NCBI GenBank assembly: GCA_943333125.1
Contig: CALQSB010000001.1
Span: 62,001-126,000 of the forward strand
DNA: 64,000 nucleotides
Source of the DNA: Chitinophaga pinensis
GTDB taxonomy: Bacteria > Bacteroidota > Bacteroidia > Chitinophagales > Chitinophagaceae
Reading direction: 5' to 3'
Both the position numbers and the translations under genes were made by a program. Shown piece by piece: positions 1-9,082 of this stretch (positions are counted from its first letter, which is position 1; each line of letters begins with the position of its first letter). A model generated the notes under the pieces. The model was not told the origin of the DNA. It was given only the letters and a program-made list of their open reading frames with translations, and made no database searches.

Positions 1-303
1 AGCTTCTATATTCTTGTCTTTATCCCATTCTGGAGTTGTACATCCACAACTTGCCTGAACATTTACCAATTTCAAAGGTAAGGAACCTATATTGACAATT
101 CCAAAATTATGATGAACTGGTTTTCCCTGAGGAATTTTGCCGAAATCAAAAACGTCTTCTTTAAGGACAAGTGAACTATCAGCAACTGAAGCAGCATTAA
201 CTTCGCTTACAATAGCCTGAGAATCATGTTGATGACCATCATGCTGTGCATAAATGGTCAAATTCAAGACACACAAATATGTAATAATTACAAGTTTTTT
301 CAT
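1..303 (-). CDS. DUF1573 domain secreted protein (partial, 3' end outside window)
   Basis: Begins at the ATG complementary to 301-303 and runs off the left edge after 101 codons, so the C-terminus is missing. Residues 1-20 form a Sec signal peptide (MKKLVIITYL..., ending Y-A-Q), followed by a His/Asp-rich stretch (HDGHQHD). From about residue 50 it reads VFDFGKIPQGKPVHHNFGI and then VQASCGCTTPEW, the hallmark of DUF1573 proteins common in Bacteroidota. These are small exported beta-sandwich proteins of unknown function with a conserved CGC motif. It is divergent from the E1 gene that starts at 519. A weak -7 element (TATCTTTA, complement of 328-335) lies 25 bp before the start. Confidence 0.85.
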   Translation of the reverse strand, partial: MKKLVIITYLCVLNLTIYAQHDGHQHDSQAIVSEVNAASVADSSLVLKEDVFDFGKIPQGKPVHHNFGIVNIGSLPLKLVNVQASCGCTTPEWDKDKNIEA

Positions 304-494
304 ATAGCTATTCCCAAAATGCGATGATAAAGATACAAAAACCATTTACATATAGGTAATTTTAATGAAGGTTTGCAGTATTTTAACAAACTAATAATCT
401 AATTCAGTAAGGTTAATCCCAAGGCTTCAAAATTCAATTTCTTTCTGTCATGGGCTAAGCTTAATTTAAATGTCATTTAAATGCCCGAAAATGT

Positions 495-502
495 TATTTT
501 TG
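495..502 (+). promoter_or_regulatory. -7 promoter element for the E1 gene
   Basis: TATTTTTG matches the Bacteroidota -7 consensus TAnnTTTG at all fixed positions and lies 16 bp before the ATG at 519, giving a leader of about 10 nt. No convincing TTG/TTTG -33 element is visible upstream, so the call rests on the -7 match and position. Confidence 0.4.
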
Positions 503-518
503 GCATTCATAATAGTTT

Positions 519-2903
519 ATGGAAACAATAAAAAATGAAATTAATGAGCAGGATAAGCTCAGCTTCGAAAACTTTAGAAATGAAGTACTAAGTGACTACA
601 AATCTTGTTGTGTAAGCCGGGAAACCAGCCTTTTGGGAAGAAAGGAAGTGCTGACCGGTAAGGCTAAATTCGGAATTTTTGGAGATGGAAAAGAAGTAGC
701 ACAAATTGCCATGGCTAAGTTTTTCAAACCAGGAGATTTCAGATCAGGTTATTATCGTGACCAAACCTTTATGTTTTCCAGTGGACTTGCTACTCCAGAG
801 CATTTTTTTTCTCAATTATATGCGGACTCAGATATTAATAACGATACATTTAGTGCAGGCAGACAAATGAACGCTCATTTCGCTACTAAATTGGTAGATG
901 AAAAAGGAGATTGGCTCGAGTTATCCAAACTAAAAAATGTATCCAGCGATATTGCACCCACAGCTGGACAGATGGTCAGGGCCTTAGGACTTGCTTTCGC
1001 TTCCAAGACTTTCAGAAATGTAGAACAATTACATGCCTTAGATCATCTTAGTAATATGGGAAATGAAATTTGCTTTTGTACAATCGGAGATGCGTCAACC
1101 AGTGAAGGTCATTTTTGGGAAACGATGAATGCTGCAGGGGTACTTCAGGTTCCACTGGCTGTATTTGTATGGGATGATGGTTATGGCATTTCTGTTCCCA
1201 AAAAAATCCAAACCACCAAATCTTCAATCTCTGATGCTTTATCTGGTTTACAAAAATCAGAAGAAACAAATGGCATTGACATTTATAAATTAAAAGGCTG
1301 GGACTATGCAGGGATGTGTGAAGTGCTTGATATCGCCATTCAGAAAATAAGAGATACGCACACGCCGGCTTTATTTCATATAGAAGAATTAACGCAACCT
1401 CAAGGGCATTCTACTTCGGGTAGCCATGAAAGATATAAAGATGAAGAAAGACTTAACTGGGAAAAAGAATGGGATTGTCAGAAGAAAATGCGTGAATGGT
1501 TATTGAACAATGCTCTTGCTGAAGATGCGGAGTTGATATCGATAGAAGAAAATGCAGTAAAGTTTGTAAAAGAATGTAAACATAAGGCCTGGGAAAAATA
1601 TCACCTTCCTTTAAAGCATCTGGTAAATCATTCAATCGAATTGTTAAACAAAGCAGCGCATTTAAATGCAGGGATCACTCCGATTATCACCGAACTTAAA
1701 TTGATCCGTGAACCTATGAGAAGAGATGTTTTAAAAGCAGTTTCAAGAGTCAGTGAAATGCTGGAAAAGACAAATGATTCTATAGCAGCAGCAATCAGCA
1801 GTTACTATCATCAATTAAAACAAGAGGGAGATAAGATATTTGATACTCATCTATATAATGAAGGGCCTAAATCGGCACTGAATGTTCCGGCCGTAAATAT
1901 TGAATATGATGCAGATGCGTCTGTTCTTAATGGTTACGAAGTTTTGAATAATTATTTTGATAAACTTTTTGCGCACAATCCTAAAGTAGCCGCTTTTGGA
2001 GAAGATCTTGGACAAATTGGAGATGTAAATCAGGGGTTTAATGGCTTACAGGAAAAGTATGGGGTTCACCGCATTTTTGATACTGGTATCAGAGAACTTA
2101 CGATTATCGGACAAGGGATTGGAATGGCCTTGCGTGGACTCAGACCTATCGCAGAAATACAATACCTGGATTATCTTCTTTATGGATTGCAGCCTTTGAG
2201 TGATGATGTTTCAACTGTTCATTACAGATCTGCAGGTCAGCAAAGTTGCCCATTGATTGTGCGTACCAGAGGCCACAGACTTGAAGGGATTTGGCATAGC
2301 GGTTCTCCTATGGGTGTAATAATAAACGCACTCAGAGGTATGTATGTTTGTGTGCCCAGGAATATGACACAAGCCGTAGGAATGTATAATACGTTGCTTC
2401 AAGGGAATGATCCCGGGTTAGTTATTGAATGTTTAAATGGGTATCGCCTTAAAGAAAAATTGCCTTCAAATTTACTTAGTTATTCGGTAGCGTTAGGCAC
2501 ACCTGAAATCATAAAAGAAGGAGAGGATATAAGTATCGTAAGTTATGGATCTACATTAAGAATTGTACAGGAAGCTGCGGAGAGATTAATGGAAACCGGA
2601 ATATCCTGCGAAGTGATTGACGTGCAAACGTTGTTGCCTTTCGATATCAATCATCTTATTTCTCTATCACTTAAAAAAACCAATAGAATTTTATTTGTCG
2701 ATGAAGATGTGCCCGGTGGCGCAACCGCATATATGTATAACAAGGTTATGGAAGAACAAAATGGATATCGCCTGCTGGATGTAGCTCCAAGAACGTTGTC
2801 GGCAAAGGCTCATCGCCCGAGTTATGGCAGTGACGGAGATTATTTTTCAAAACCCAATACTGAAGATATTATCAGAGTCGTAAAAGAAATGATGGCAGAA
2901 TAA
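519..2903 (+). CDS. 2-oxoacid dehydrogenase E1 component, fused alpha and beta subunits
   Basis: This 794-residue protein joins a ThDP-dependent E1 alpha domain (about 30-400) to an E1 beta domain (about 465-794). The alpha part carries the diphosphate-binding motif GDASTSEG at 190-197 and WDDGYGIS at 218-225. The beta part carries AFGEDLGQIGDV, the IRELTIIGQGIGMALRG segment, and the transketolase C-terminal domain (VIDVQTLLPFD, FVDEDVPGGA). The family decarboxylates pyruvate or branched-chain 2-oxoacids and transfers the acyl group to lipoylated E2. Substrate cannot be decided from sequence alone. No E2 or E3 gene is adjacent. Alpha/beta fusions of this type are common in Bacteroidota. The gene converges on yebC with 7 bp between the two stops. 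Confidence 0.9.
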   Translation: METIKNEINEQDKLSFENFRNEVLSDYKSCCVSRETSLLGRKEVLTGKAKFGIFGDGKEVAQIAMAKFFKPGDFRSGYYRDQTFMFSSGLATPEHFFSQLYADSDINNDTFSAGRQMNAHFATKLVDEKGDWLELSKLKNVSSDIAPTAGQMVRALGLAFASKTFRNVEQLHALDHLSNMGNEICFCTIGDASTSEGHFWETMNAAGVLQVPLAVFVWDDGYGISVPKKIQTTKSSISDALSGLQKSEETNGIDIYKLKGWDYAGMCEVLDIAIQKIRDTHTPALFHIEELTQPQGHSTSGSHERYKDEERLNWEKEWDCQKKMREWLLNNALAEDAELISIEENAVKFVKECKHKAWEKYHLPLKHLVNHSIELLNKAAHLNAGITPIITELKLIREPMRRDVLKAVSRVSEMLEKTNDSIAAAISSYYHQLKQEGDKIFDTHLYNEGPKSALNVPAVNIEYDADASVLNGYEVLNNYFDKLFAHNPKVAAFGEDLGQIGDVNQGFNGLQEKYGVHRIFDTGIRELTIIGQGIGMALRGLRPIAEIQYLDYLLYGLQPLSDDVSTVHYRSAGQQSCPLIVRTRGHRLEGIWHSGSPMGVIINALRGMYVCVPRNMTQAVGMYNTLLQGNDPGLVIECLNGYRLKEKLPSNLLSYSVALGTPEIIKEGEDISIVSYGSTLRIVQEAAERLMETGISCEVIDVQTLLPFDINHLISLSLKKTNRILFVDEDVPGGATAYMYNKVMEEQNGYRLLDVAPRTLSAKAHRPSYGSDGDYFSKPNTEDIIRVVKEMMAE

Positions 2904-2910
2904 ATCATTA

Positions 2911-3621
2911 CTACTTCAGATTATGATATACTTTTTGTACGTCATCATCCTGTTCTAATTTATCCACAAGCTTAAATACATCCTGAGCAGCTTCTTCACT
3001 AAGTTCAACTGTATTCGTGGGTATTCGTGTAAGCTCTGCAGTGATTACTTCTATTCCTTTTTCTTCCAGAGCTTTACTCATGTTTCCAAATTCGTTGTAT
3101 GCAGTGCGAATAACAATATTTCCATCACTGTTTTCTCCTATTTCTTCCAAACCAAAATCAATCAATTCTAACTCCAGATCTTCAATTGCCAATCCGCCAT
3201 TTTTAACAGTAAATTCTCCCATTCTGTTGAAACCGAAAGAAACGCTTCCGCTGGTTCCTAATGTGCCATTGCCTTTTGTGAAATGCATACGAACGTTGGC
3301 AACGGTTCGCGTTGGATTGTCCGTTGCTGTTTCTACAATAACAGCTACTCCATGAGGCGCATAGCCTTCGTAAGTAAGCTCTTCATAACTGGAAGTATCT
3401 TTACCCATGGCTCTTTTTATGGCAGCTTCTACTCTGTCTTTTGGCATATTACAAGCCTTTGCATTGAGGTAACATCGTCTCAACGCAGGATTGTTATCGG
3501 GATCAGGACCACTGTTTTTTACGGCAATGGCAATTTCTTTACCAATTCGAGTAAAATTTTTAGCCATTTTATCCCAACGGGCAAACATGGCGCTTTTACG
3601 TACTTCAAATATTCTTCCCAT
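2911..3621 (-). CDS. yebC: YebC/PmpR family regulator
   Basis: The start is placed at the ATG complementary to 3619-3621, because the family begins MGR..F. The longer reading frame to 3651 would add ten residues that homologues lack and would begin only just inside the promoter. The 236-residue product shows the conserved N-terminal segment ([18 protein letters not shown], 13-30), YEGYAPHG at 84-91, [11 protein letters not shown] at 101-111 and GSVSFGF at 125-131. YebC proteins have been described both as DNA-binding regulators and, more recently, as translation factors that relieve ribosome stalling. Which applies here cannot be read from sequence. Divergent from the LDH2-family gene. Confidence 0.93.
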   Translation of the reverse strand: MGRIFEVRKSAMFARWDKMAKNFTRIGKEIAIAVKNSGPDPDNNPALRRCYLNAKACNMPKDRVEAAIKRAMGKDTSSYEELTYEGYAPHGVAVIVETATDNPTRTVANVRMHFTKGNGTLGTSGSVSFGFNRMGEFTVKNGGLAIEDLELELIDFGLEEIGENSDGNIVIRTAYNEFGNMSKALEEKGIEVITAELTRIPTNTVELSEEAAQDVFKLVDKLEQDDDVQKVYHNLK

Positions 3622-3648
3622 AATGAGTTTATTTAAATAAGTGGGAAG

Positions 3649-3677
3649 CAAATGTACGGAATTGATTTTTTTGTCAA
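3649..3677 (-). promoter_or_regulatory. yebC promoter (TTG-N18-TACATTTG)
   Basis: On the minus strand a TTG (complement of 3675-3677) is followed after 18 bp by TACATTTG (complement of 3649-3656), a full match to the Bacteroidota vegetative promoter. It lies 27 bp before the yebC ATG chosen here and supports that start over the upstream one. Confidence 0.65.
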
Positions 3678-3687
3678 TTCTTAAAGA

Positions 3688-3720
3688 TTTGATTTCTGAA
3701 ATTTCACTGCATTATCTTCG
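3688..3720 (+). promoter_or_regulatory. Promoter of LDH2-family gene, probably giving a leaderless mRNA
   Basis: TTTG at 3688-3691, a 21-bp spacer, and TATCTTCG at 3713-3720 (7 of 8 positions of the promoter pattern). The ATG at 3725 starts only 4 bp after this element, where transcription itself would be expected to begin, so the transcript would have almost no 5' leader. Confidence 0.5.
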
Positions 3721-3724
3721 CAAA

Positions 3725-4801
3725 ATGGGAATATTATATACTTATCATCAATTGCTGTCTTTTGCAGAATCTATTTTTTTAAAAATAGGCTGCAGTGAAT
3801 CCGATGCTAAAATTGCTGCCAAATCATTATTGATTGCAGATTTAAGGGGTGTCGATAGTCATGGTGTTGCACGCCTGAGTGGTTATGTTCGGCTTTGGGA
3901 AGTAAACAGGATAAATGCAAATCCATCCATAAAAATTATTCATGAAACGCCCAGCACCGGTGTGGTTGATGGGGATAGCGGCTTAGGACTTGTAGTTGCA
4001 CCATTTGCTATGAATGTGGCTATTGAAAAAGCAAAGCAAGTTGGATCGGGATGGATAAGCGTTCAAAACAGTAATCATTTTGGTATTGCCGGACAGTTTG
4101 CGATGATGGCATTGGATCATGATATGATTGGTATAGCCATGACAAATGCTTCCGCTTTAGTTGCACCAACTTTTTCAAAAGAAAGAATGCTGGGAACCAA
4201 TCCAATAGCTGTTGCAGTTCCAGCAGGTGCGGAGCCCGCTTTTGTTGCAGACTTTGCCACCACTACTGCCGCCAACGGAAAGCTGGAAATATTACAAAGA
4301 AAAAATGAGCAGGTTCCCGAGGGGTGGGTTCAGGATAAAGAGGGGTTATCGAGTAATGATGCACATGAATTAAAAAAAGGGGGTTCCTTACTTCCGCTTG
4401 GTGGCGACAGAGAACACAGCAGCCATAAAGGTTATATGCTTGGTTCAATAGTAGATATTTTTTCAGGAGTGCTAAGTGGCGCAAATTATGGGCCTTGGGT
4501 TCCTCCGTTTCCTGCTTATGTACCAATGCCTGAAAATTTGCCCGGAAAAGGGATTGGCCATTTCTTTGGTGCCATGCGTATTGATGCATTTGGACCGGCA
4601 GATGATTTTAAAAGAAATATGGATCAATGGATAAGGAGATTCAAATCTGCAGCGCCTGTCTCAACTGATCAGCCTGTTATTGTTCCTGGAGATCCCGAAA
4701 GAGAAATAGAAAAATTCCGCCTGGACAATGGAATTGAACTTTTAACTGATGTTGCAGAAGATTTGATTGCTCTGGGAAATAAATTTGCTGTCAATTTGTA
4801 A
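3725..4801 (+). CDS. Malate/L-lactate (LDH2 family) dehydrogenase
   Basis: A 358-residue NAD(P)-dependent 2-hydroxyacid dehydrogenase of the LDH2/MDG2 oxidoreductase family (malate, L-lactate, ureidoglycolate and related substrates). Diagnostic segments are the substrate/catalytic motif ADLRGVDSHGVARL at 39-52 with catalytic His46, and VQNSNHFGIAG at 113-123. The GTNPIAVAVPAG and HKGYMLGSIVDIF regions complete the fold. The start at 3725 is preferred over an in-frame ATG at 3641, because family members begin about 40 residues before the RGVDSHG motif and the promoter lies at 3688-3720. The exact substrate is not evident. No neighbour suggests a pathway. Confidence 0.85.
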   Translation: MGILYTYHQLLSFAESIFLKIGCSESDAKIAAKSLLIADLRGVDSHGVARLSGYVRLWEVNRINANPSIKIIHETPSTGVVDGDSGLGLVVAPFAMNVAIEKAKQVGSGWISVQNSNHFGIAGQFAMMALDHDMIGIAMTNASALVAPTFSKERMLGTNPIAVAVPAGAEPAFVADFATTTAANGKLEILQRKNEQVPEGWVQDKEGLSSNDAHELKKGGSLLPLGGDREHSSHKGYMLGSIVDIFSGVLSGANYGPWVPPFPAYVPMPENLPGKGIGHFFGAMRIDAFGPADDFKRNMDQWIRRFKSAAPVSTDQPVIVPGDPEREIEKFRLDNGIELLTDVAEDLIALGNKFAVNL

Positions 4802-4898
4802 ATACAGCTTGGTTTTTTAAAATATTTTCTCATAAACATAATAAAACCAACACGATAGCGTTTTAACTATGGTTTTTCATAGGATATTGGATTAATAC

Positions 4899-4930
4899 GG
4901 ACTGCGATTTCTATCGCGGTCCTTTTTCTT
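4899..4930 (+). terminator. Intrinsic terminator after the LDH2-family gene
   Basis: A 10-bp stem GGACTGCGAT / ATCGCGGTCC (4899-4908 with 4913-4922, one T-G wobble, loop TTCT) is followed by TTTTTCTTTA. It lies about 100 bp after the stop codon at 4801. Confidence 0.75.
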
Positions 4931-5162
4931 TAGAATAATGTCATCCCTTCGAGATTTGGCAGTCGCCTTTCTTAAACCCAGATTTTGCAGTTGAAATCTA
5001 TTACAAGAAAAAAATGCTGCAAAGACAAGCGTTTGCTTGATATTTTGATCTCCACATAATTCATTATGCTTTCGTCCAAAATATTGGCTCAAACACCCGT
5101 CTTTATTGCCTTTTTTCCTTTCATCACGATTCCAACTGCAAAATCCGGGTTAAAATAAAAAA

Positions 5163-5180
5163 ACTCCCTTAAGGGGGAGT
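5163..5180 (-). terminator. Intrinsic terminator after queA
   Basis: ACTCCC (5163-5168) pairs with GGGAGT (5175-5180) around a 6-nt loop. On the minus strand it is followed by a T run (complement of 5152-5162). It lies 28 bp past the queA stop. Confidence 0.75.
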
Positions 5181-5208
5181 CTTTTTCAAACATTATTTAA
5201 AAAAAGGA

Positions 5209-6258
5209 TTAGATAATCATCATCGCGTCGCCATAACTAAAGAAACGATATTTGTCTTTTATTCCCTTTTTATAAGCTTCAGTCATCAAATCATAACCAG
5301 CAAATGCACAAGCCATAATCATCAGGCTTGTTTTCGGTAAATGAAAATTAGTTACCAAAGAATCTGCAATATTAAAATGATAAGGTGGATGAATGAAGTG
5401 ATTGGTCCAGCCTTCTGATGGCTTCAATAATTTCTGTGCAGTATAAGAAGATTCCATAGCTCTCATTGTGGTGGTTCCAATAGAGCATATTCTGTGATTT
5501 CCTTCCTTGGCTTTATTAACAATTCCACAGGCCGTTTCATCAACTCTGTAATATTCTGCATCCATTTTATGTTTGCTGAGGTCTTCAACTTCAATTGGTC
5601 TGAAAGTGCCCAAGCCTGTATGAAGGGTTACTTCAGCAAAACGAATGCCTTGAATTTCCAAACGTTTGATAAGTTCCTTACTAAAATGCAATCCGGCTGT
5701 AGGCGCGGCAACAGCACCTTCATGTTTTGCATATACGGTTTGATATCTTTCTTTATCTTCTTCATCCGGTTTACGTTTGATGTATTTAGGCAAAGGTGTT
5801 TCACCTAAGAACTCCAGCATTTTTCTGAATTCTTCTTCAGAGTTTTCCCATAAAAATCTAATAGTACGGCCACGGCTAGTGGTATTGTCTATTACTTCAG
5901 CAACGAGTTCGTCATTTTCTCCAAAATAAAGTTTGTTTCCTACTCTTATTTTACGGGCAGGATCAACAATAACATCCCATAATTTATTCGGCTTACTCAA
6001 TTCTCTGAGCAAAAAAACTTCAATCTTCGCACCAGTTTTTTCTTTTCTGCCATACATTCTTGCGGGAAATACTTTAGTGTTATTGACAACGAAAACGTCT
6101 TTATCGTCAAAATATTCCATGATGTCGGAAAACTGTCTGTTTTCAATCTGGCCAGAACTTCGGTGTATAACCATTAGACGGCTATCTTCTCTTTTTCTTG
6201 TTGGATTTTGTGCGATAAGATTGAGTGGAAGATCAAATCTGAACTGTGATAATTTCAT
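5209..6258 (-). CDS. queA: S-adenosylmethionine:tRNA ribosyltransferase-isomerase QueA
   Basis: QueA transfers and isomerises the ribose of SAM onto 7-aminomethyl-7-deazaguanine at tRNA position 34, giving epoxyqueuosine. The 349-residue product starts [11 protein letters not shown], the standard QueA N-terminus, so the ATG complementary to 6256-6258 is preferred over one 36 bp upstream. Family signatures are NNTKVFPAR at 59-67, AAPTAGLHF at 184-192 and [12 protein letters not shown] soon after. Length fits the family (about 340-350). No other queuosine gene is in the window. The leader of about 110 nt is unusually long for this region and contains a hairpin directly before the start codon (see findings). 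Confidence 0.97.
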   Translation of the reverse strand: MKLSQFRFDLPLNLIAQNPTRKREDSRLMVIHRSSGQIENRQFSDIMEYFDDKDVFVVNNTKVFPARMYGRKEKTGAKIEVFLLRELSKPNKLWDVIVDPARKIRVGNKLYFGENDELVAEVIDNTTSRGRTIRFLWENSEEEFRKMLEFLGETPLPKYIKRKPDEEDKERYQTVYAKHEGAVAAPTAGLHFSKELIKRLEIQGIRFAEVTLHTGLGTFRPIEVEDLSKHKMDAEYYRVDETACGIVNKAKEGNHRICSIGTTTMRAMESSYTAQKLLKPSEGWTNHFIHPPYHFNIADSLVTNFHLPKTSLMIMACAFAGYDLMTEAYKKGIKDKYRFFSYGDAMMII

Positions 6259-6259
6259 G

Positions 6260-6286
6260 TGTGAATTTTTATGTGTTTTATTCACA
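6260..6286 (-). promoter_or_regulatory. Hairpin immediately upstream of queA start codon
   Basis: TGTGAAT/ATTCACA (6260-6266 with 6280-6286) forms a 7-bp stem with a 13-nt loop, ending one base before the ATG. It could sequester the start region of the queA mRNA. This is inference. No known riboswitch consensus was recognised in the leader. Confidence 0.3.
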
Positions 6287-6373
6287 TGCCGCAAGGCTGC
6301 AAGAACGCAGAGCTAATATAAACCTCACCAACCGGGCAAGGCACATATCATGTTACGGCATGATTTTGAAATG

Positions 6374-6381
6374 CAAAGGTA
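6374..6381 (-). promoter_or_regulatory. -7 element for queA
   Basis: TACCTTTG on the minus strand is a full TAnnTTTG match, placed about 115 bp before the queA ATG. No good -33 element is seen upstream. Confidence 0.4.
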
Positions 6382-6427
6382 GATGATTTTTTATTATTAG
6401 AAGAGAAAAAGGGGAATCATATCCAGC

Positions 6428-8119
6428 TTATCCCATCTCCTTTCTCCCTGGAATAGCCTCAATCAGTTGCTGGGTGTATTCATTTTTAGGATTTAAAAAA
6501 ACGTCATCTGCGGATCCTTGTTCTATTATTTTCCCGCTTTTCATTACCATTATTCTGTCGCTGATATAATGTACAACAGAAAGATCATGAGAAATAAAAA
6601 GGGAAGTAAATTGATGAGCGGCTTTCAGTTCGTTTATCAAATTCAACACCTGAGCTTGAACACTTACATCAAGCGCTGAAACACTTTCATCAAAAACAAG
6701 TATAGAAGGTGATGAAGCCAGTGCCCTTGCAATACATATCCGTTGACGCTGTCCTCCACTGAATTGATGAGGATATCTGTTATAGTGATCGGGATTCAGA
6801 CTGACCTGTTTCATCAGTTCCATTGAATTTTCTTTTCTTTCTTTTTGATTGCGAAATAATTGATGAACGTTCATAGGTTCGGTGATGGCGTCTCCTATAG
6901 TAAGTCTGGGATTTAATGATCCATAAGGATCCTGAAATACAATTTGCAGTTCTTTACCTATTCGTATTTTCTGTTTTTGATTGATATCTAAGCCCTTTAT
7001 TAATATTTTACCTTCAGTCGGTTTTATCAATTTCAAAATAGCTCTGCCCAAAGTTGTTTTGCCACAACCGCTTTCTCCAACCAGGCCAACGGTTTCTTGT
7101 TTGAATACATCGAAACTAATATCGTCAATAGCTTTGTGAAAGGCTGTAGACTTACCCCAGAAATTATGTGCGGAAGGAAAATAAATTTTCAAAGATTGTA
7201 TAGAAAGCACAGGGCTGGTATTATTTTCTTTGCTCATTAATTTACCATGAGTTTTCAAATCATTTATTATTACCTTTTCTGAAGGGATGAAATCGCTCAG
7301 CATTGGCAATTTATTTCCTTTACTATTTGAATTTGGTCTACATGAGAGCAAGGCTTTTGTGTAATTATTTTCTGGATGAGCAATGATTTCTTTTGCGATT
7401 CCTTTTTCAACAATATCTCCTTTATATAATACTATAATTTCATCCGCAACATCCGCAACCAATCCAAGATCATGTGTAATCAGCAGAACAGACATCTGAT
7501 ATTGAATTTGTAATTTCTTTAAAAGATTCATGATACTTTTTTGTACCCTTACATCTAATGCTGTGGTAGGTTCGTCTGCTACTAACAGTGATGGATTGCA
7601 GGAGATGGCCATTGCAATCATTACTCTTTGTTTTTGTCCGCCGCTGATCTGGTGAGGATAACGATTGTAAATCAATTCCGGATCTGGCAATTCCACTTCT
7701 TTAAACAGCTGAATCGTTTTTTCTCGGGCTTGTGTTTTTGAAATTTTCTTATGTTTCAATAAAGCCTCTGCAACTTGATTTCCGCATTTGATTAAAGGAT
7801 TCAGGGAGGTCATTGGTTCCTGAAATATCATAGCAATTTTATTGCCTCTGATTGAAGTTATTTCTTTGGTATTGATGACATTCAGATCAATAGTATGTGT
7901 ATTGTCATTTAAAAAAATATTTCCAGAAACTTTTGCCTCCTGGGGTAATAATTGTAATAAAGACAGAGCTGTTAATGATTTGCCGGATCCGCTTTCTCCA
8001 ACTACTGCGGTTATTTTTCCTTTGTCAACATTAAATGATATTTTATTTACAGCAGTGGAAATTTCATCATGATGTTGAAATTGAATAACAAGGTCTTTTA
8101 TTTCTAATAAAGGTTGCAT
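6428..8119 (-). CDS. ABC transporter with two fused ATPase domains (oligopeptide/nickel type)
   Basis: This 563-residue protein holds two complete ATP-binding cassettes in one chain, equivalent to DppD plus DppF or to YejF/GsiA. Domain 1 has Walker A GESGSGKS at 41-48, signature ISGGQKQR and Walker B LLVADEPT. Domain 2 has Walker A GESGCGKTT near 350, signature FSGGQRQR and Walker B ILVFDESVSALD. Each domain is followed by the C-terminal oligopeptide-transporter extension (NNYTKALL, NEYTQQLIEAIP). It would energise import of peptides or similar solutes. Permease and binding-protein genes are not in this window, so the transported substrate is unknown. Confidence 0.92.
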   Translation of the reverse strand: MQPLLEIKDLVIQFQHHDEISTAVNKISFNVDKGKITAVVGESGSGKSLTALSLLQLLPQEAKVSGNIFLNDNTHTIDLNVINTKEITSIRGNKIAMIFQEPMTSLNPLIKCGNQVAEALLKHKKISKTQAREKTIQLFKEVELPDPELIYNRYPHQISGGQKQRVMIAMAISCNPSLLVADEPTTALDVRVQKSIMNLLKKLQIQYQMSVLLITHDLGLVADVADEIIVLYKGDIVEKGIAKEIIAHPENNYTKALLSCRPNSNSKGNKLPMLSDFIPSEKVIINDLKTHGKLMSKENNTSPVLSIQSLKIYFPSAHNFWGKSTAFHKAIDDISFDVFKQETVGLVGESGCGKTTLGRAILKLIKPTEGKILIKGLDINQKQKIRIGKELQIVFQDPYGSLNPRLTIGDAITEPMNVHQLFRNQKERKENSMELMKQVSLNPDHYNRYPHQFSGGQRQRICIARALASSPSILVFDESVSALDVSVQAQVLNLINELKAAHQFTSLFISHDLSVVHYISDRIMVMKSGKIIEQGSADDVFLNPKNEYTQQLIEAIPGRKEMG

Positions 8120-8175
8120 TGTCTGAAGCCTATTTAATCAGAAGTAATAAATAGGTATTCAATATGATTGAAGTA

Positions 8176-8946
8176 TTAAAATTTCAGATGTCTTACGGTA
8201 AGGCCGTTGTTGATTAATTGTTTTAGTGAATCTATTCCAACTTTAAGGTGTCGTTCAACATATTGAGCGGTTACAGAAATGTCACTGGCCTCGGTTTTTA
8301 CTCCTTCAGGTACCATTGGCGAATCACTAACAAGTAACAACGCGCCGGTTGGGATTTTATTAAAAAAACCTACAGTGAAAATAGTTGCTGTTTCCATATC
8401 GATAGCGTAAGCTCTTACTTTTTGAAGATAATCTTTAAATGATTCATCATGCTCCCATACTCTTCTGTTGGTAGTGTAACAAACACCAGTCCAGTAATCG
8501 TATTCGTAATCTCTTATGGTTGTTGATATGGCTTTTTGTAATGCGAATGCAGGTAATGCAGGAACTTCAGGAGGGAAGTAATCGTTGCTGGTACCTTCAC
8601 CTCTAATTGCTGCGATGGGTAAAATCAGATCTCCAATTTTATTTCTTTTTTTCAAGCCACCACATTTACCCAAAAATAAAACGGCTTTAGGATTTACAGC
8701 AGTAAGCAAATCCATTATAGTAGCACTTCCAGGGCTGCCCATTCCAAAATTAATTATGGTGATATTGTCGGCAGTTGCGCATTGCATTGGTTTGTCAATC
8801 CCTATTAACTCAACGTTGTTCCACTCAGCAAATAATTTTACATAATTTGAAAAATTGGTTAATAAAATATATTCACCAAAATTACTTAATTGCTGTCCGG
8901 TATATCTCGGCAACCAGTTAGCTACAATTTCTTCTTTTGTCTTCAT
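8176..8946 (-). CDS. amn: AMP nucleosidase (MTA/SAH nucleosidase-like fold)
   Basis: A 256-residue purine nucleosidase-phosphorylase family protein. Seen in sequence: NFGMGSPGSATIMDLL (67-82), FLGKCGGL (91-98), and the ribose/base-binding MET triad at AIDMETATIF (182-191), followed by LLVSDSP. The short Bacteroidota-type AMP nucleosidases lack the N-terminal regulatory domain of E. coli Amn and match this length. The expected reaction is AMP + H2O to adenine + ribose 5-phosphate. A uridine-phosphorylase-like activity is the main alternative. Its -7 element lies 24 bp upstream. Confidence 0.82.
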   Translation of the reverse strand: MKTKEEIVANWLPRYTGQQLSNFGEYILLTNFSNYVKLFAEWNNVELIGIDKPMQCATADNITIINFGMGSPGSATIMDLLTAVNPKAVLFLGKCGGLKKRNKIGDLILPIAAIRGEGTSNDYFPPEVPALPAFALQKAISTTIRDYEYDYWTGVCYTTNRRVWEHDESFKDYLQKVRAYAIDMETATIFTVGFFNKIPTGALLLVSDSPMVPEGVKTEASDISVTAQYVERHLKVGIDSLKQLINNGLTVRHLKF

Positions 8947-8969
8947 GATAGAATTTATTATTAAATATA

Positions 8970-8977
8970 CAAAAATA
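8970..8977 (-). promoter_or_regulatory. -7 element for the AMP nucleosidase gene
   Basis: TATTTTTG on the minus strand matches TAnnTTTG fully, 24 bp before the start codon. No clear -33 partner. Confidence 0.4.
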
Positions 8978-9082
8978 AGTCTTCAGTAGCGATGAAAAAA
9001 CTTCACTTAGTATAAATAAACAAAAGTGTTTTTTATATTCATCTAAAAACATCAGACGTAATTTTATTTTAAAAAATACGTC

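Larger units (their letters stand above)
4802..5208. other. Non-coding gap between convergent genes
   Basis: These 407 bp contain one intrinsic terminator from each side (4899-4930 on +, 5163-5180 on -). A 66-codon frame on the minus strand (4892-5092) overlaps the terminator, has no recognisable product and is not credited. Nothing else could be identified. Confidence 0.6.

Noticed and set aside
4892..5092. 66-codon minus-strand reading frame in the LDH2-queA gap
   Set aside because: It overlaps an intrinsic terminator, has no recognisable product, no start context and no conserved composition.
6259..6373. preQ1 riboswitch upstream of queA
   Set aside because: I could not see the C-rich loop/pseudoknot pattern of class I or II; only unrelated hairpins are present.
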